From Kriegella aquimaris (GTDB lineage: Bacteria > Bacteroidota > Bacteroidia > Flavobacteriales > Flavobacteriaceae): a DNA stretch of 64,000 bases. The notes beneath the pieces are model-generated. The model made no database searches and was not told the DNA's origin. It worked only from the letters and a program-made list of their open reading frames with translations. Below are positions 56,114 to 64,000 of this stretch, piece after piece. The stretch lies in the NCBI RefSeq assembly GCF_900103215.1, contig NZ_FNGV01000003.1:1-64000 (forward strand), written 5' to 3'. The first letter of the stretch is position 1. Every line of letters starts with the position of its first letter. The position numbers and the translations under genes were made by a program.

Positions 56114-56137
56114 GGTTAATATTTCGTTGGTATTGAT
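56114..56137. promoter_or_regulatory. Shared upstream motif, susC pair 2
   Basis: This 24-bp element starts GGTTAATATT and ends GTATTGAT, and matches 50634-50657 at 19 of 24 positions. It begins exactly 101 bp from the -7 element. It is also 379 bp upstream of the divergent symporter start, so a bound regulator could control both directions. Confidence 0.5.
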
Positions 56138-56515
56138 AATATTCCATAAACAGCAAAATTTGTCAGTATGAAGGTGGTGTAATCTCTTTCATCCCACTCC
56201 ATTAAATTTAGGAGAAGCAGCAATTCTTACAAGCGAGGAACAATTGAAAGAAGCGTAAAGAAAAAGGATGGAGAGAATTAAAAATAATCAGACTTATCAG
56301 CAGTACCACCAAAATATCCCCCTTAGGTCAAGTGTTAGGCCTTATCCGAATTAATAGTTGAATTCACTCAAAACTATAAACATTTTAACTCAATTAGTGG
56401 TGTATCGACAAAAAAAGCTGCACATAGGTTGATATACCGTGCAAATAAAATAAGATATAACAAATCACTTCATTCTAATTCAAGTTAATTTGTATATCAT
56501 TTATAATCAAAAAAG

Positions 56516-58021
56516 ATGTTAGCAGGAATCGATTATTTTATTGTCATAGCCTATATCGTCGGAATGCTCCTATTGGGCCTCTACTTCAAAAAATTTGTTA
56601 ATAGTTCTGAAGATTATTTTCTGGGAGGCAGAAGTTTGCCGTTTTGGGCAATAGGTATGTCTATTGTAGTTTCTGATATTGGCGCATTGGACTTTGTTGG
56701 TGTATCTGGCCAGGCCTATAGATATGGTATTTCAGTAGGTAATTTTGATTGGGTGGGTTCGGTACCGGCAATGCTTTTAGCGGCGTTTATATTTATACCT
56801 TACTTCTGGCGTGGTGGCATGTATACCATACCTGAATATTTGGGCAGACGTTATAACAAGTCGGTACGTACTATAGCATCAGCTACTTGGATCTTATTCT
56901 TTGCACTAGATTTAGGCGTTTTGTTTTGGGCAAGCGCTGTTCTTCTTAATGTATTAATGGGTTGGCCAATTTGGATTTCTATTATGTCTACTGCAGGTGT
57001 GGTAGGCTTATATACTTATTTCGGCGGAATTACAGCAGTAATCATGACAGACGTAGTACAAATGGTTATCATGTTTATTGGTGGTTTTGCGCTGGTCTAT
57101 CTTAGCCTTGACGCCGTTGGCGGATGGGAAAATATGGTGGCTAAAATTGGTACAATGGGACCTGAATATCAAAGTCATTTTGATATTATTCAACCTGTTG
57201 GCACCAAGTCGCCTTTTCCCTGGACCGGTATTTTATTTGGACTTACATTTGTTATGTCAAATGCATATATGATTGGAAACCAATCAATTGTACAGCGTTG
57301 TTTAACTGCTAAAAATGAATGGCACGCTAAAGCAAGTATGGTTTTCGGATCTGCGTTGAAAATGTTTATTCCTATTCTTGTGTTGTTTCCTGGTTTAATG
57401 GCAGTTGTAGTACACCCAGACTTAGCAGATGGGGATCAAGCATTGCCTATGATGATTAAAACTATATTGCCACCAGGTTTGGTTGGTCTAATGTTCGCCG
57501 CATTTTTTGCTGGCTTGATGTCAAGCGTAGATTCGCTTTTAAATTCTACTGCTACCCTATTTACAAAAGATATTTATGAACCCTTCATCAAAAATGATGC
57601 AGATGACAAGCATTATTTAAAAGTAGGTCAAATAACAACTTTAGTTTTGTTGGTTATAGGAGTAGCAACAGCGCCAATAAGCAGTGATTTTCCTGGTATC
57701 TATGTTGCGATACAAACCTTTATGTCATATTTTCAAGGACCAATCTTTTCAATACTATTGCTTGGTATTTTCTGGAAACGTACTACACAATGGGGTGGAC
57801 TTTCAGCTCTAGTTATCGGAATTGGTTTCGCAGTTTTTCTTAATGTATTTAAAGCTGATTACTTTACGATAGAAGATCCGTTTTTATACATTTCTTGGTG
57901 GTCGTTCGTGTTAGGTTTTATAGTTAATATCACGGTAAGTTTATTGACCAAGAAACACTCAGATGCTGAACTGGAAGGTTTAGTTTTCAGTTCAAAAATT
58001 ATAACTAAAAATAAAAGCTAA
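56516..58021 (+). CDS. Sodium:solute symporter (SSS family)
   Basis: The 501-residue inner-membrane protein has about 13 helices and SSS-family segments: DYFLGGRSLPFWAIGMSI (38-55), GMYTIPEYLGRRYNKS (about 100), TYFGGITAVIMTDVVQMVIM and AAFFAGLMSSVDSLLNSTATLFTKDIY (conserved late segment). SGLT-type members carry sugars, others sialic acids, inositol or amino acids. It leads the plus-strand operon with small membrane proteins, a GH2 enzyme and sugar-modifying genes, so it likely imports a di- or monosaccharide, perhaps with an amino group. The next gene starts 4 bp after the stop. Confidence 0.92.
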   Translation: MLAGIDYFIVIAYIVGMLLLGLYFKKFVNSSEDYFLGGRSLPFWAIGMSIVVSDIGALDFVGVSGQAYRYGISVGNFDWVGSVPAMLLAAFIFIPYFWRGGMYTIPEYLGRRYNKSVRTIASATWILFFALDLGVLFWASAVLLNVLMGWPIWISIMSTAGVVGLYTYFGGITAVIMTDVVQMVIMFIGGFALVYLSLDAVGGWENMVAKIGTMGPEYQSHFDIIQPVGTKSPFPWTGILFGLTFVMSNAYMIGNQSIVQRCLTAKNEWHAKASMVFGSALKMFIPILVLFPGLMAVVVHPDLADGDQALPMMIKTILPPGLVGLMFAAFFAGLMSSVDSLLNSTATLFTKDIYEPFIKNDADDKHYLKVGQITTLVLLVIGVATAPISSDFPGIYVAIQTFMSYFQGPIFSILLLGIFWKRTTQWGGLSALVIGIGFAVFLNVFKADYFTIEDPFLYISWWSFVLGFIVNITVSLLTKKHSDAELEGLVFSSKIITKNKS

Positions 58022-58025
58022 GATT

Positions 58026-58241
58026 ATGTTGAATTTTGATTGGCTTTCAGGAGTTTCACCTGAAACAGCAAAAATGATATTTTTCGGACTCTATATTCTC
58101 ATTGGTTTATTGGTGCTGAGTTTGCCTAATGAATATATTTGGGTAGGCATTAAAAAAGAAGACCGTCATTGGTATAACAATCTAAAAATTTGGTCAGTGA
58201 CAGTATTGAGTATTTTGGCAACTGTTTATTATCAGTTTTAA
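58026..58241 (+). CDS. 71-residue membrane protein linked to symporter
   Basis: The protein has two hydrophobic helices (about residues 15-32 and 53-69) separated by a charged loop (GIKKEDRHWYNNLK). It starts 4 bp after the symporter stop, so translation is coupled. No family is recognised. The position suggests a small accessory subunit of the symporter; this is inference from order and topology only. Confidence 0.7.
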   Translation: MLNFDWLSGVSPETAKMIFFGLYILIGLLVLSLPNEYIWVGIKKEDRHWYNNLKIWSVTVLSILATVYYQF

Positions 58242-58294
58242 GGAGAATAGAATTATTCCCGTATAGGACTTAGTGAAGTAAAAGCATAAATATT

Positions 58295-58528
58295 ATGGAC
58301 GAATTAGAGCGGCTTTCAATAATTAAATCGGCACAAATAAATCAAGCGTTAGGAGTATTTATATTCATTTTTGGCATAATTATCACTTTCGCTATGAGCT
58401 ATACGGAGACTTTTGTGCAGCAAATGACTGACTTGGTCGCCGGTTTGGTTTTGATTACGATAGGCGGTGGAATGATATGGAAGTCAAAAAGAACCATTCG
58501 AAAATTTAAGAAGACCAACGATAAATAA
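58295..58528 (+). CDS. 77-residue membrane protein
   Basis: The protein starts with an acidic helix (MDELERLSIIKSAQINQ), has two hydrophobic helices (about 18-36 and 46-62) and a basic tail (KSKRTIRKFKKTNDK), consistent with a hairpin in the inner membrane. It lies 53 bp after the previous small gene and 11 bp before the GH2 gene. No family is recognised. It may assist the symporter; the role is unknown. Confidence 0.6.
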   Translation: MDELERLSIIKSAQINQALGVFIFIFGIIITFAMSYTETFVQQMTDLVAGLVLITIGGGMIWKSKRTIRKFKKTNDK

Positions 58529-58539
58529 GTAGTGTGTAG

Positions 58540-61137
58540 ATGGAGTGTCTGAAAATCGAATTACGCGAGAATTGGAAAATTCAATCGTCTAAGCATGTTT
58601 CCCAAACCGGAAAAATGCTTTCAAAAGAATCCTCGCTTGCCGAAGATTGGCTACCCGCCCAAGTCCCTTCTACCGTTTTGGGTACTTTGGTTGCCAACCA
58701 AATATATAAAGATCCCTATTTTGGTGAGAATCTTAAAAATATACCAACTGAACCATTTGAAATTCCATGGTGGTACACAACCTCCTTTCAAATTAACGAG
58801 AAACAGGCAGCTCTTAATGCCTGCTTGAATTTTGATGGCATAAATTACAAGGCAAATGTTTGGTTGAACGGAAAACAAATTGCCGACTCCAAAGCTATAA
58901 ATGGCGCATTTCGTATTACTTCGTTCGATGCAAGCACCGCTATTATTGCGGGTAAAAATGTATTGGCCATAGAGATTATTCCACCAAAACCAGGAGATTT
59001 TAGCACTGGTTTCGTCGACTGGAACCCGGCACCACCTGATGGCAATATGGGTATATTCAGGCCCGTAACGCTCCATTTATATGAAGGCGTTTTAATAAAG
59101 AATCCCTTTGTGCAATCAAAGGTAGACTTGAAAAATCTGAATAGAGCGGCTTTAACTGTTTCCGCAGAATTACAAAATACTACCGGGGCACCTATTTCCG
59201 GCATTTTGGTCGGTCAAATAGAGAATATACAGTTTCAACAAAAAGTGACCATCGCCGCAAATTCCTCAGGGTTCTTTAAGTATAATCCTATTGAATATCC
59301 ACAATTGAACCTAGACAATCCTAGACTTTGGTGGCCCGTTCATTTAGGGAATCCGGATTTGTACAAATTAGAAATACATTTTATTGTGAATGAAGCGGTA
59401 TCCGATACCACTGAAATCAAGTTCGGTATTCGTGAAGTAGAAGATTATTGGTTAAACGATATACATCGTGGCTATAAAATCAATGGCAAAAAAGTATTGA
59501 TTAAAGGTGGCGGTTGGACCGATGACCTTTTCTTAATGGATACGGATGAAAATATCGAGGCACAGGTAAAGTACGTCAAGCAAATGAATTTGAATACCAT
59601 TCGTTTAGAGGGCTTCTGGGGCAAAGATCATAAACTCTATGACCTTTGTGACGAGCATGGTATTTTACTTATGGTCGGATGGAGTTGTCACTGGGAACAT
59701 GAAATTCATATGGGCGTGCCGGTAAACGAACGCTTTGGAGGGGTTTATAAACCCGAAGACATTGATCATGTGGCCCAAGCTTGGGAAGATCAGTTGATTT
59801 GGTTGCGTAACCACCCAAGCATCTTTGTATGGACAGTCGCCAGTGACAAAGTACCCATTACCGAATTGGAGCAGAAATACATTGAAACCTTCATGAAATA
59901 TGACCCTACCCGCCCCTATTTAAATTCTACAGGTGGTGTAGGAAGTGATCAGCATGTCATTGGTAGTGAAGATGTTATCAGTGAAATAAGCGGCTCATCA
60001 GGTGTAAAGATGTTAGGGCCATACGCCTATACGGCACCGGTGTATTGGTTCACCGACACTAATTTTGGCGGAGCATACGGTTTCAACACGGAAACGGGCC
60101 CGGGTGCCCAAGTACCCCAATTGGAAAGTTTAAAGAAATTTATTCCCGAAGACAAACTCTGGCCGATAAGTGATGTTTGGAATTATCATTGTGGCCGCTA
60201 CGAGTTTGCCGACCTGAGTCGTTTTATTACGGCCATAAATGAGCGTTATGGCATTCCAAAAAATATTGAGGGGTTCGATAAGATGGCCCAGGCCATGAAT
60301 TATGAATTGATGCGCCCCATGTTCGAGGCTTTTCAAGTTCATAAAGATCGGTCAACGGGTATAATCCAATGGATGTTGAACGCGGCATGGCCCAAAATGT
60401 ATTGGCAACTCTATGATTACTATCTTATGCCTACGGGGGCTTTCTATGCGACACAAAAAGCTTGTTCTCCCTTACACCTTGTATATAATTATGGGGACCA
60501 TAAAATATATGTAATAAACGATCACGCAGATACTGTTGAAAATTTACGGGCTCAAATCCGTATTTATGATATTGATTCACAACTGTATTTAGACAAAACC
60601 ATTAAATTTGAAGTATCAGCAGATGCATCCCATCCTATATTTGAAATTACAGGCATTGAGAATCTTTCTACTACCTATTTTGTCGACCTGCGATTATTTG
60701 ACGAGACGAATAAAGAAATCGATACCAATTTTTATTGGTTGTCGACCAAAGAAGAGGTGTTAGACTATGAAGCAGACTTAGGAGAATTTGCCTTTCATAC
60801 ACCGAGTAAAACCTATGCCGATTTTTCATTGTTAAATACCTTGGAAAAAGTCGATATCGGGGTAGATTACAATTTTGAAGAAATTGAGGACCAACAGCAA
60901 ATTACGGTAACCCTGTCAAATTCAAGTAATGTAATTGCTTTTTTAATCAACCTCAAACTTGTTGACAATGATACCGGGGAACCTATCTTGCCCGTTTTTT
61001 GGGAAGATAATTTTATTAGTCTACTACCAGGAGAACAAAGAACATTACAAGCAACGTTTAAGTACAACGCCAATGCCAACCTAATAGTCGAGGCTTGGAA
61101 TTCAAATAATACAACCTATGGAAAAATTAGCGATTAA
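58540..61137 (+). CDS. GH2 exo-beta-glucosaminidase/mannosidase-like enzyme
   Basis: This 865-residue protein has the multi-domain GH2 build: sugar-binding jelly roll (about 1-190), Ig-like domain, TIM barrel (about 310-600) and C-terminal Ig-like domains. The acid/base position reads WTVASDKVP with Asp436, and the nucleophile lies in GFNTETGPG (Glu518). An Asp acid/base and FNTET-type nucleophile are the marks of the exo-beta-D-glucosaminidase subgroup (CsxA-like) rather than beta-galactosidase or mannosidase with NE. There is no signal peptide, so it probably works in the cytosol on an imported disaccharide. The stop overlaps the next gene by 20 bp, so they are co-translated. Confidence 0.85.
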   Translation: MECLKIELRENWKIQSSKHVSQTGKMLSKESSLAEDWLPAQVPSTVLGTLVANQIYKDPYFGENLKNIPTEPFEIPWWYTTSFQINEKQAALNACLNFDGINYKANVWLNGKQIADSKAINGAFRITSFDASTAIIAGKNVLAIEIIPPKPGDFSTGFVDWNPAPPDGNMGIFRPVTLHLYEGVLIKNPFVQSKVDLKNLNRAALTVSAELQNTTGAPISGILVGQIENIQFQQKVTIAANSSGFFKYNPIEYPQLNLDNPRLWWPVHLGNPDLYKLEIHFIVNEAVSDTTEIKFGIREVEDYWLNDIHRGYKINGKKVLIKGGGWTDDLFLMDTDENIEAQVKYVKQMNLNTIRLEGFWGKDHKLYDLCDEHGILLMVGWSCHWEHEIHMGVPVNERFGGVYKPEDIDHVAQAWEDQLIWLRNHPSIFVWTVASDKVPITELEQKYIETFMKYDPTRPYLNSTGGVGSDQHVIGSEDVISEISGSSGVKMLGPYAYTAPVYWFTDTNFGGAYGFNTETGPGAQVPQLESLKKFIPEDKLWPISDVWNYHCGRYEFADLSRFITAINERYGIPKNIEGFDKMAQAMNYELMRPMFEAFQVHKDRSTGIIQWMLNAAWPKMYWQLYDYYLMPTGAFYATQKACSPLHLVYNYGDHKIYVINDHADTVENLRAQIRIYDIDSQLYLDKTIKFEVSADASHPIFEITGIENLSTTYFVDLRLFDETNKEIDTNFYWLSTKEEVLDYEADLGEFAFHTPSKTYADFSLLNTLEKVDIGVDYNFEEIEDQQQITVTLSNSSNVIAFLINLKLVDNDTGEPILPVFWEDNFISLLPGEQRTLQATFKYNANANLIVEAWNSNNTTYGKISD

Positions 61138-62398
61138 AGGCGGGAAGCCCTGTCGTGATACCAACTCTAACCCATGGCCAAAATGGCCGGTTTGGGGCAA
61201 AGAAGAAGAAGTTGCCCTTATTGAAGTACTCAATAGTGGGGTTTGGTCGTATAACGGACCAAAAGAGATGGAATTCAACCAACTATTTGCAGAATTCACC
61301 GGTACCAAATTTTCTATTTGTACCGTAAATGGCACAATTACAATGCAACTTGCGTTAGAGGCCTTGGGTATTGGAGTTGGTGATGAGGTTATAGTGCCAG
61401 GTATTACTTGGCAAGCTACAGCGGCAACCGTAATTGATGTAAATGCAACTCCGATTCTAGTTGATGTTCTTGAAGACACCTGGTGTATTGATCCGGTTGC
61501 CATAGAAAAAGCAATTACGCCTAAAACCAAAGCAATTATTCCGGTGCACTTGTATGGTGCATTTGCTGATATGGACGCTATTATGGAAATTGCTAAAAAG
61601 CACAACCTATATGTAATTGAAGATTGTGCCCATAAACATGGCGGTGAATGGAAAGGTAAAAAAGCAGGTAGCATAGGTGATGTTGGCAGTTTTAGTTTTC
61701 AATTGTCAAAACATCTAACGGCAGGCGAAGGTGGATCCATGACAACGGATGATGCTGACTTAGCTGAAAAATTGGATGCCCTAAGAAATGTTGGCCGTAG
61801 ACCCGAAGGTGATTCCCTGATAGGAGCCGATAAAGGGATAGGAGATTATGGTGATGATGGTAATTTTATTCAGTCCGGCAACTTTCGGATTACGGAATTT
61901 CAAGCGGCTATGCTGATTGAAGGCTTAAAAAGATTGCCAGAACAAAATGCCAATAGAGATGCAAACGGTGCTTATTTAAATACCTTATTAAAAGAATTGC
62001 CAGGAGTAACTCCTTTAAAAAGAGATGACCGGGAAACGAAAAAGGCATATTTTAATTTTGCGTTTCGGTATGATCAAAGTAAATTTAATAATTTACCTAT
62101 TGACAAATTTAGAGCTGCATTAGAAGCTGAATTGGGCATAATAGTAGACGCATGTTATGAGCCGTTAAATAATTGTTCGCTTTATGTGCCGCACACTAAA
62201 CCAGCACGGCACAAACTAAATGAAAGTTATTGGGCAGCAATAGATCCCAAACGTTTTTCACTACCTGTTAGTGAACGCATTTTTGAAAAAGAGTCAGTTT
62301 GTTTACACCACAAAATTCTTATGGGTACTAAAGCAGATATGGACTTGATTGCGAGGGCCATTCAAAAAGTATACGATAACGCCGAATCTCTTTTTTAA
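61118..62398 (+). CDS. DegT/DnrJ/EryC1/StrS PLP aminotransferase
   Basis: The 426-residue protein is a sugar aminotransferase of the DegT/StrS (AHBA synthase/NtdA) type. PLP-linking Lys198 is in SFQLSKHLTAGEGG; IEDCAHKHGGEWKGKK (168-182) carries the cofactor Asp, and PVHLYGAFADMDAI is conserved. Members transfer an amino group between glutamate/glutamine and a keto-sugar or keto-cyclitol; the reaction is reversible in principle. The start lies 20 bp inside the GH2 gene. Together with the next gene, a Gfo/Idh dehydrogenase, it resembles NtdA/NtdC of kanosamine synthesis, but in a catabolic setting beside an exo-glucosaminidase. Confidence 0.9.
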   Translation: MEKLAIKGGKPCRDTNSNPWPKWPVWGKEEEVALIEVLNSGVWSYNGPKEMEFNQLFAEFTGTKFSICTVNGTITMQLALEALGIGVGDEVIVPGITWQATAATVIDVNATPILVDVLEDTWCIDPVAIEKAITPKTKAIIPVHLYGAFADMDAIMEIAKKHNLYVIEDCAHKHGGEWKGKKAGSIGDVGSFSFQLSKHLTAGEGGSMTTDDADLAEKLDALRNVGRRPEGDSLIGADKGIGDYGDDGNFIQSGNFRITEFQAAMLIEGLKRLPEQNANRDANGAYLNTLLKELPGVTPLKRDDRETKKAYFNFAFRYDQSKFNNLPIDKFRAALEAELGIIVDACYEPLNNCSLYVPHTKPARHKLNESYWAAIDPKRFSLPVSERIFEKESVCLHHKILMGTKADMDLIARAIQKVYDNAESLF

Positions 62399-62422
62399 AG
62401 CCAGTTTTAACAAGAACACCCT

Positions 62423-63430
62423 ATGAATACCATTAAAATAGCGCTAATCGGAGTCGGGTACATTGCAGACTATCATGCTCGTGGATTACAAACCATTCCG
62501 AATGTGGAAATTGTTTGTGTAGTTTCCAAACGTATCGAAAGTGCCAAAAAATTTGCTGCTAAATATGATATTAAAGAAGCTTATACAGATATTCAGAAAG
62601 TAATCGATAATGGCGAAATTGATGGGGTCATTATCAGTACGCCCAATCAATTTCATGCACCTTACGCTATTTCATTTTTAGAAAGTGGTAAGGACGTTTT
62701 TCTTGAGAAACCCATGGGAATGAACCCTGAAGAGGGCCGACAAATTGATGCCGCGGCCAAGGCAAATAACCGATTGGTCATGGTCGGCCACATGTGGCGT
62801 TTTGATATCGATACTAATTATATCAAAGATGCCATCGATGCCGGGAAGCTGGGGAGAATTTTTAAGACGAAAGGCTACGGTATTCATGAAAATTGGGGGC
62901 CAGAAGGTTGGTTTACCAAGAAAGAGTTGGCCGGTGGCGGTGCCCTCGCAGATATGGGCGTTCATGCCATAGATACTGTAAGATACCTTATTGGTGACCC
63001 GAAACCCGTTAAGGTTTATGCTAGAATTTCAACGGAATTCGGCGATTACGATGTCGATGACACCGGCATTATTATAATTACATGGGACAATGAAGTAGAA
63101 AGCATTATTGAAAGTGGTTGGTGGCATCCACATATGGATGGACCTGAAGCGAGTACGGGGCTTTTCGGAACCAAAGGCTATGCAAGTTTATTTCCGACCT
63201 TATTGAAGCTAACGACAGGCGTAGAATCTTCCGAAGAGATTGTCCCTGACCTACCCAAGCGGGAAGACCATTGTGCCCAAATAATATATACCAAACAAAT
63301 GGAACATTTTGTAGACTGCATCAAAAGTCGAACTCCCCCCATACCTGGTATATTGGAAGGACAAATTGTATTGGATATCGTAAATGCAGCATATAAATCT
63401 TCCGAAACGGGAGAAGCTGTTAACCTTTGA
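62423..63430 (+). CDS. Gfo/Idh/MocA sugar dehydrogenase (cytosolic)
   Basis: This 335-residue protein has the Rossmann start IALIGVGYIADYHARGL (6-22), the EKPMG motif (95-99) and the catalytic-region DMGVHAID (177-184) with His181, as in inositol and glucose-6-phosphate 3-dehydrogenases. It would oxidise or reduce a sugar (or sugar phosphate) at a ring carbon, giving the keto group that the neighbouring aminotransferase needs or makes. It lies 24 bp after the aminotransferase and 4 bp before the ROK gene. It has no signal, in contrast to the Tat-exported Gfo/Idh protein at 13399. Confidence 0.9.
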   Translation: MNTIKIALIGVGYIADYHARGLQTIPNVEIVCVVSKRIESAKKFAAKYDIKEAYTDIQKVIDNGEIDGVIISTPNQFHAPYAISFLESGKDVFLEKPMGMNPEEGRQIDAAAKANNRLVMVGHMWRFDIDTNYIKDAIDAGKLGRIFKTKGYGIHENWGPEGWFTKKELAGGGALADMGVHAIDTVRYLIGDPKPVKVYARISTEFGDYDVDDTGIIIITWDNEVESIIESGWWHPHMDGPEASTGLFGTKGYASLFPTLLKLTTGVESSEEIVPDLPKREDHCAQIIYTKQMEHFVDCIKSRTPPIPGILEGQIVLDIVNAAYKSSETGEAVNL

Positions 63431-63434
63431 GCTA

Positions 63435-64000
63435 ATGACAATCAATAAAAATTTAAAATATGCCGTAGGCGTTGATTTAGGAGGCACCTTCGTAAAGGTT
63501 GCCTTGATATCAGAACTTGGTGACATCCTTTTTAAAAACATGCTACCTATAGGTAGTGATGCCAATAAGCAGATTATTTTAGACACTATTGAAAAAATTA
63601 TTCTGATTACTATTGACCAAGCCATTGAAAACGACTTAAAAGTTATCGGCATTGGCATAGGAACCCCGGGAATCATCTATAATGGGGTACTCTACGGAGG
63701 TGCAGACAACCTTAATGGGTGGGAGAATATCGACCTTGCCAATTATTATTCAAAAATTTTCAATCTTCCCGTTCAGGTAGATAATGATGCAAATCTGATG
63801 GGATTGGGTGAATTCTATTATGGCGCGGCAAAAGGCTGTACAGATGCCGTTTGCCTAACGGTTGGCACTGGTATCGGAGGTGCCATCATTGCAAATGGAG
63901 CCTTGTATGGAGGGTTTAAGAATAGAGGTACGGAATTAGGCCATATCGTTGTGGAACACAACGGGCCAAACTGCAATTGCGGAGGAAAAGGATGCTTGGA
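63435..64000 (+). CDS. ROK-family protein, truncated by window end
   Basis: The ATG at 63435 opens a frame that runs past the window edge (188 complete codons). AVGVDLGGTFVKVALI is the ATP-binding motif, VDNDANLMGLGE carries the catalytic Asp, and GTELGHIVVEHNGPNCNCGGKGC carries the standard ROK zinc motif, unlike the ROK gene at 39875. No N-terminal helix-turn-helix is present, so it is a kinase-type ROK. It starts 4 bp after the dehydrogenase stop and would phosphorylate the sugar released in this operon. Confidence 0.88.
   Translation, partial: MTINKNLKYAVGVDLGGTFVKVALISELGDILFKNMLPIGSDANKQIILDTIEKIILITIDQAIENDLKVIGIGIGTPGIIYNGVLYGGADNLNGWENIDLANYYSKIFNLPVQVDNDANLMGLGEFYYGAAKGCTDAVCLTVGTGIGGAIIANGALYGGFKNRGTELGHIVVEHNGPNCNCGGKGCL

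Larger units (their letters stand above)
55963..56515. other. 553-bp divergent control region, susC pair 2 / symporter operon
   Basis: This region holds the susC -7 element (56013-56020) and the shared 24-bp motif (56114-56137). The 56160-56480 part contains short fragments that read like degraded coding sequence (for example an 18-residue plus-strand stretch near 56210), but none is convincing. No clear promoter for the symporter gene was found. Confidence 0.5.

Noticed and set aside
56200-56300. Degraded gene upstream of the symporter
   Set aside because: Short frames with plausible composition exist but are interrupted and match nothing recognised.
1-64000. CRISPR arrays, tRNA or rRNA genes, transposases
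   Set aside because: No regularly spaced repeats, cloverleaf-like segments, ribosomal RNA sequence or transposase-like proteins were recognised by reading.

Overview
This window comes from a marine-type flavobacterium (Bacteroidota, probably Flavobacteriaceae). The signs are two tandem SusC/SusD outer-membrane pairs, many lipoproteins and exported proteins whose signal peptides end in short AQ/SQ/GQ cleavage sites, AT-rich leaders without strong Shine-Dalgarno sites, and several exact matches to the Bacteroidetes -7 promoter element TAnnTTTG. All large genes look intact. No rRNA, tRNA, CRISPR array or insertion sequence was recognised.

Layout. (1) 1-3851 is an AT-rich patch with an AtoE-type short-chain fatty-acid transporter, small hypothetical genes and a dispersed 61-bp repeat. 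(2) 3852-6659 (minus) is a three-gene unit: HAD phosphatase, DapA/NanA-fold aldolase, secreted metallophosphoesterase. (3) 6981-12067 (plus) holds L-fucose isomerase, a DUF5009 membrane acyltransferase-like protein and a haem-motif/FG-GAP lipoprotein. (4) 12178-14883 (minus) holds a DUF6807 lipoprotein and a Tat-exported Gfo/Idh/MocA protein. (5) 15525-19057 (plus) holds a secreted esterase, an AGE-family sugar 2-epimerase and a sialidase-like protein. (6) 19128-22238 (minus) holds two alpha/beta hydrolases and an unusual AraC regulator. (7) 22739-29135 (minus operon) holds a 2-hydroxyacid dehydrogenase, HpcH/HpaI aldolase, GH67/GH20-like hydrolase and two metallophosphoesterases. (8) 29385-36368 (plus) holds a GH92 alpha-mannosidase and two propeller plus alpha/alpha-barrel proteins. 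(9) 36459-45231 (minus operon) holds a third alpha/alpha-barrel protein, a SUMF1-like protein, a second GH67/GH20-like hydrolase, ROK kinase, SIS isomerase, DUF3748 protein and FucP-type permease. (10) 45417-55962 (minus) holds two susCD operons. (11) 56516-64000 (plus, runs off the end) holds an SSS symporter, two tiny membrane proteins, a GH2 exo-glucosaminidase-like enzyme, a DegT/StrS aminotransferase, a Gfo/Idh dehydrogenase and a ROK protein.

Working together, 6981-64000 reads as a large composite polysaccharide-utilisation locus. SusCD pairs bind and import glycan. Exported esterase, phosphoesterases, GH92, GH67/20-like and propeller/alpha-alpha proteins trim it. Symporters import the products, and cytosolic isomerases, epimerase, kinases, aldolases and dehydrogenases process them. 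The enzyme mix (fucose isomerase, alpha-mannosidase, exo-glucosaminidase type, epimerase, sialidase-like protein, phosphatases) suggests a heteroglycan with amino sugar, possibly phosphorylated. The substrate cannot be read from the sequence.

The best candidates for something undescribed are three: the paralogous alpha/alpha-barrel family sharing a DGKPTxWG-type motif (three copies, two fused to propellers); the operon coupling an exo-glucosaminidase-type GH2 without a signal peptide to a DegT aminotransferase and sugar dehydrogenase, which could form an amino-sugar deamination route; and the matched promoter architecture of the two susC genes.
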